Assembly: GCA_037833965.1 (NCBI GenBank)
Contig: AP031354.1
Span: 8,658,001-8,722,000, forward strand
Source of the DNA: Marchantia polymorpha subsp. ruderalis
Taxonomy: Eukaryota; Streptophyta; Marchantiopsida; Marchantiales; Marchantiaceae
Direction of reading: 5' to 3'
Length of the DNA stretch: 64,000 nucleotides
Shown: positions 62,379 to 64,000 of the stretch, piece after piece
Numbering within the stretch: the first letter of the stretch is position 1
Layout of the letters: every line of letters starts with the position of its first letter
The notes under the pieces: model-generated
The model's database searches: none
Told to the model about the DNA's origin: nothing
Seen by the model: only the letters and a program-made list of their open reading frames with translations
Position numbers and translations under genes: made by a program

Positions 62379-62383
62379 AAAAA
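62379..62383 (-). terminator. Pol III terminator of the tRNA-Arg gene
   Basis: On the minus strand this is TTTTT, six bases after the tRNA 3' end, the normal stop signal for RNA polymerase III. It supports an active gene. Confidence 0.85.
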
Positions 62384-62389
62384 GCTGTA

Positions 62390-62463
62390 CGATCACGAGG
62401 GGATTCGAACCCCCGACCTTCAGATCCGAAGTCTGACGCGCTAATCCACTGCGCTACGCGACC
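62390..62463 (-). tRNA. trnR-UCG: tRNA-Arg (anticodon UCG)
   Basis: Read on the minus strand, the cloverleaf is complete. The acceptor GGTCGCG pairs with CGTGATC (two G-U pairs). The D arm is GCGC-AGTGGATTA-GCGC. The anticodon stem TCAGA/TCTGA holds the loop CTTCGGA, placing TCG at positions 34-36. The T arm is GGGGG-TTCGAAT-CCCCT, and G is the discriminator base. The length is 74 with no intron. The internal A and B boxes (TAGCGCAGTGG and GGTTCGAATCC) are intact. CCA is not encoded, as usual in eukaryotic nuclei. It decodes CGA and, with wobble, related Arg codons. Confidence 0.97.
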
Positions 62464-62601
62464 CTTGTTGACTAAAATCAAATCCTTACAAATTTAGACT
62501 AAACAAAAATAACAACTTTGAGAGGCCTGCTTGTCGCTTGAACCTGGACTGCGTTGATCTGCATCATATCTAACTACTTTGCACAAGAAAGAGTGTCAAG
62601 A

Positions 62602-63000
62602 ATGATCCAGCAGTTCCTTTCTCACGCTCGATTGGGAAGCTCATTTCTAGAAGAGCTGCCTTCTATTTCTATAGACCAACCACGCCGGGATATTTTCATA
62701 CTTCGGTTGACCTTGGAAACTGTTCCCTTGGAAACAGTGGTATACATTTTACAACGGAAACGAATTAAGTACATGTCCGGATTAACAGCTCAAGAAATAT
62801 GTCTGATGTCAATCTCATGGAACAATTTAATTAGGGAGTCTTATGGTCAGAGTAAGAACAACTTAGCTTTCTCAGTTACAAGAGTAATCTTCACCGGAGA
62901 GCATGCCGCATACAGTACGGTATTACTTATCCTCGAAGCAAACACAGCCAGGAGTTGTATATACACGAATTGCGCTAGAAATACTCTGTGCAGAAGGTGA
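62602..63000 (+). CDS. Unrecognised 132-residue open frame
   Basis: The first ATG is at 62602 and the stop at 62998-63000. The peptide has an alternation of charged and hydrophobic stretches (FILRLTLETVPLETVVYILQRKR) but no motif that I recognise and no obvious signal peptide. It lies 139 bp from the tRNA gene, on the opposite strand. It may be chance. Confidence 0.15.
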   Translation: MIQQFLSHARLGSSFLEELPSISIDQPRRDIFILRLTLETVPLETVVYILQRKRIKYMSGLTAQEICLMSISWNNLIRESYGQSKNNLAFSVTRVIFTGEHAAYSTVLLILEANTARSCIYTNCARNTLCRR

Positions 63001-64000
63001 AGGCCCCATCCATGACCGATACTCTAAAGGCTGACGCAACAGTTTAAGCGAAGAACCAATCGTGCATTCAAAGTGAAAGGCAAAATATTACAATATTGGA
63101 GGCACATCCATAATTAGTAAGTGGATTCCTCAATTTATCTTACTATTTCTCAAGCTGAGAATAGTCTGGCTAGTTCCCCATCCTTCTTCCAAAAATGGTA
63201 CTTTTACACGACACGTTTTCATATAACCTGCCAAAGAAGCCCTCAGAAATATCATCGTTGAATAGGAGGAGGTTCCTCTGATTAGCGGATATAACTAAAT
63301 GTAGCGCAAGTGCAAAGACCACCAAATTCGTCCTCAAAACCCATCCCTTTCCACTCATTCTCTTTGCTGGGGTTCTTCCTTCAGTCCGTCTGTACCAGGT
63401 ATTTGTGCCTTATGCCTGGTCATTGAGACCGCACTGTACAAAGAAGTGAAGTAGCAGCAATGCCTCATGGTGCTTCGAAAGCCTATATTTTTGTTCAAAT
63501 TAAACGGTGCACACTCTTTGCTGCAATTAGTCTGCAGACCTGCCTCAGCTTCGGATTATGAGTCAGGATTGCCGAACTGTGTATCACTCTACCTTGCTAG
63601 TCGAACGTTTGGACTACTTTACTGGATCATCCTCCCTCCTACAGTTGCTGATAGAAGTGATTCCAAGTCCAACTCATGTTATAAAAAATGCTCTAAATCT
63701 ACAAAAGGAAGTACCGCTGGCAATCATTTTTTCTCCACAATAATAAGAACTGAATCAGGTGGACCAGGTGGATGGAAGCATGCTACAAAACTTTGATAGA
63801 GGACGACAAATCGACCACAAAATGGATCAAATTGCTCCCGGACGTGCTTATCTGGCCAGAAATTCGGCTTCGCTGCCAATCTGCACCAGATCCATGACGA
63901 TGGAAGCTTAATATCACGAAAGTTTACTAACACTACACGGCAGGCTTCCCTGCAGACAATCCTCGACGTGGAAGATTAGCATTGTAAGGGCTTTGGGCTG
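63001..64000. other. Right-end stretch, no recognised gene
   Basis: Short frames only on both strands (the longest is 63467-63796, plus, 109 codons, not protein-like). It could be flanking or intron sequence of a gene to the right. Confidence 0.4.

Larger units (their letters stand above)
61589..62389. other. Intergenic DNA left of the tRNA gene
   Basis: No gene recognised. An open frame at 61869-62180 (plus) is not protein-like and starts without an ATG. It holds a 69-bp tandem duplication, listed separately. Confidence 0.5.

Overview
This is a nuclear genome window from a land plant, probably a bryophyte or another early-diverging lineage (a liverwort such as Marchantia would fit, but this is inference). 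The grounds are intron-rich housekeeping genes with GT-AG introns, a peroxisomal catalase of exactly the plant length and residue numbering, a plant-type dihydroxyacetone kinase, and plant-type Copia, hAT-like and Mutator-like transposon remains. No bacterial gene organisation is present.

Layout. (1) 1-285: last exon of an unrecognised plus-strand gene. (2) 3953-8260: complete catalase gene, 8 exons, 492 residues. (3) 8.3-18.7 kb: AT-rich DNA, then a decayed Ty1/Copia element (11692-16366, with 5-bp target duplications), which abuts a decayed hAT-like DNA transposon with terminal inverted repeats (about 16440-18685). (4) 20835-29781, minus strand: complete dihydroxyacetone kinase gene, 20 exons, 592 residues, which I reconstructed exon by exon. 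(5) About 29.8-54 kb: a GC-rich presumed promoter zone, then some 23 kb with no recognisable gene, including a very AT-rich block at about 48.1-52.9 kb. (6) 55478-56791: translation termination factor eRF1 in one uninterrupted coding exon. (7) 59331-60140, minus strand: Mutator-like transposase remnant. (8) 61159-61588: four-copy tandem repeat of 106 bp. (9) 62390-62463, minus strand: tRNA-Arg(UCG) with a Pol III terminator.

The three large genes are unrelated housekeeping functions: peroxisomal H2O2 removal, triose phosphorylation and translation termination. Nothing suggests co-regulation; this is ordinary eukaryotic spacing.

The most interesting locus is eRF1. Its stop-decoding NIKS motif reads NIKN. 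Its own stop codon is UGA followed by C, and the frame stays open for another 119 codons. A good candidate intron follows in the 3' UTR. Together these match the logic of a readthrough/NMD autoregulatory circuit, here with an altered decoding motif. All repeat and homology calls were made by eye, without database searches.
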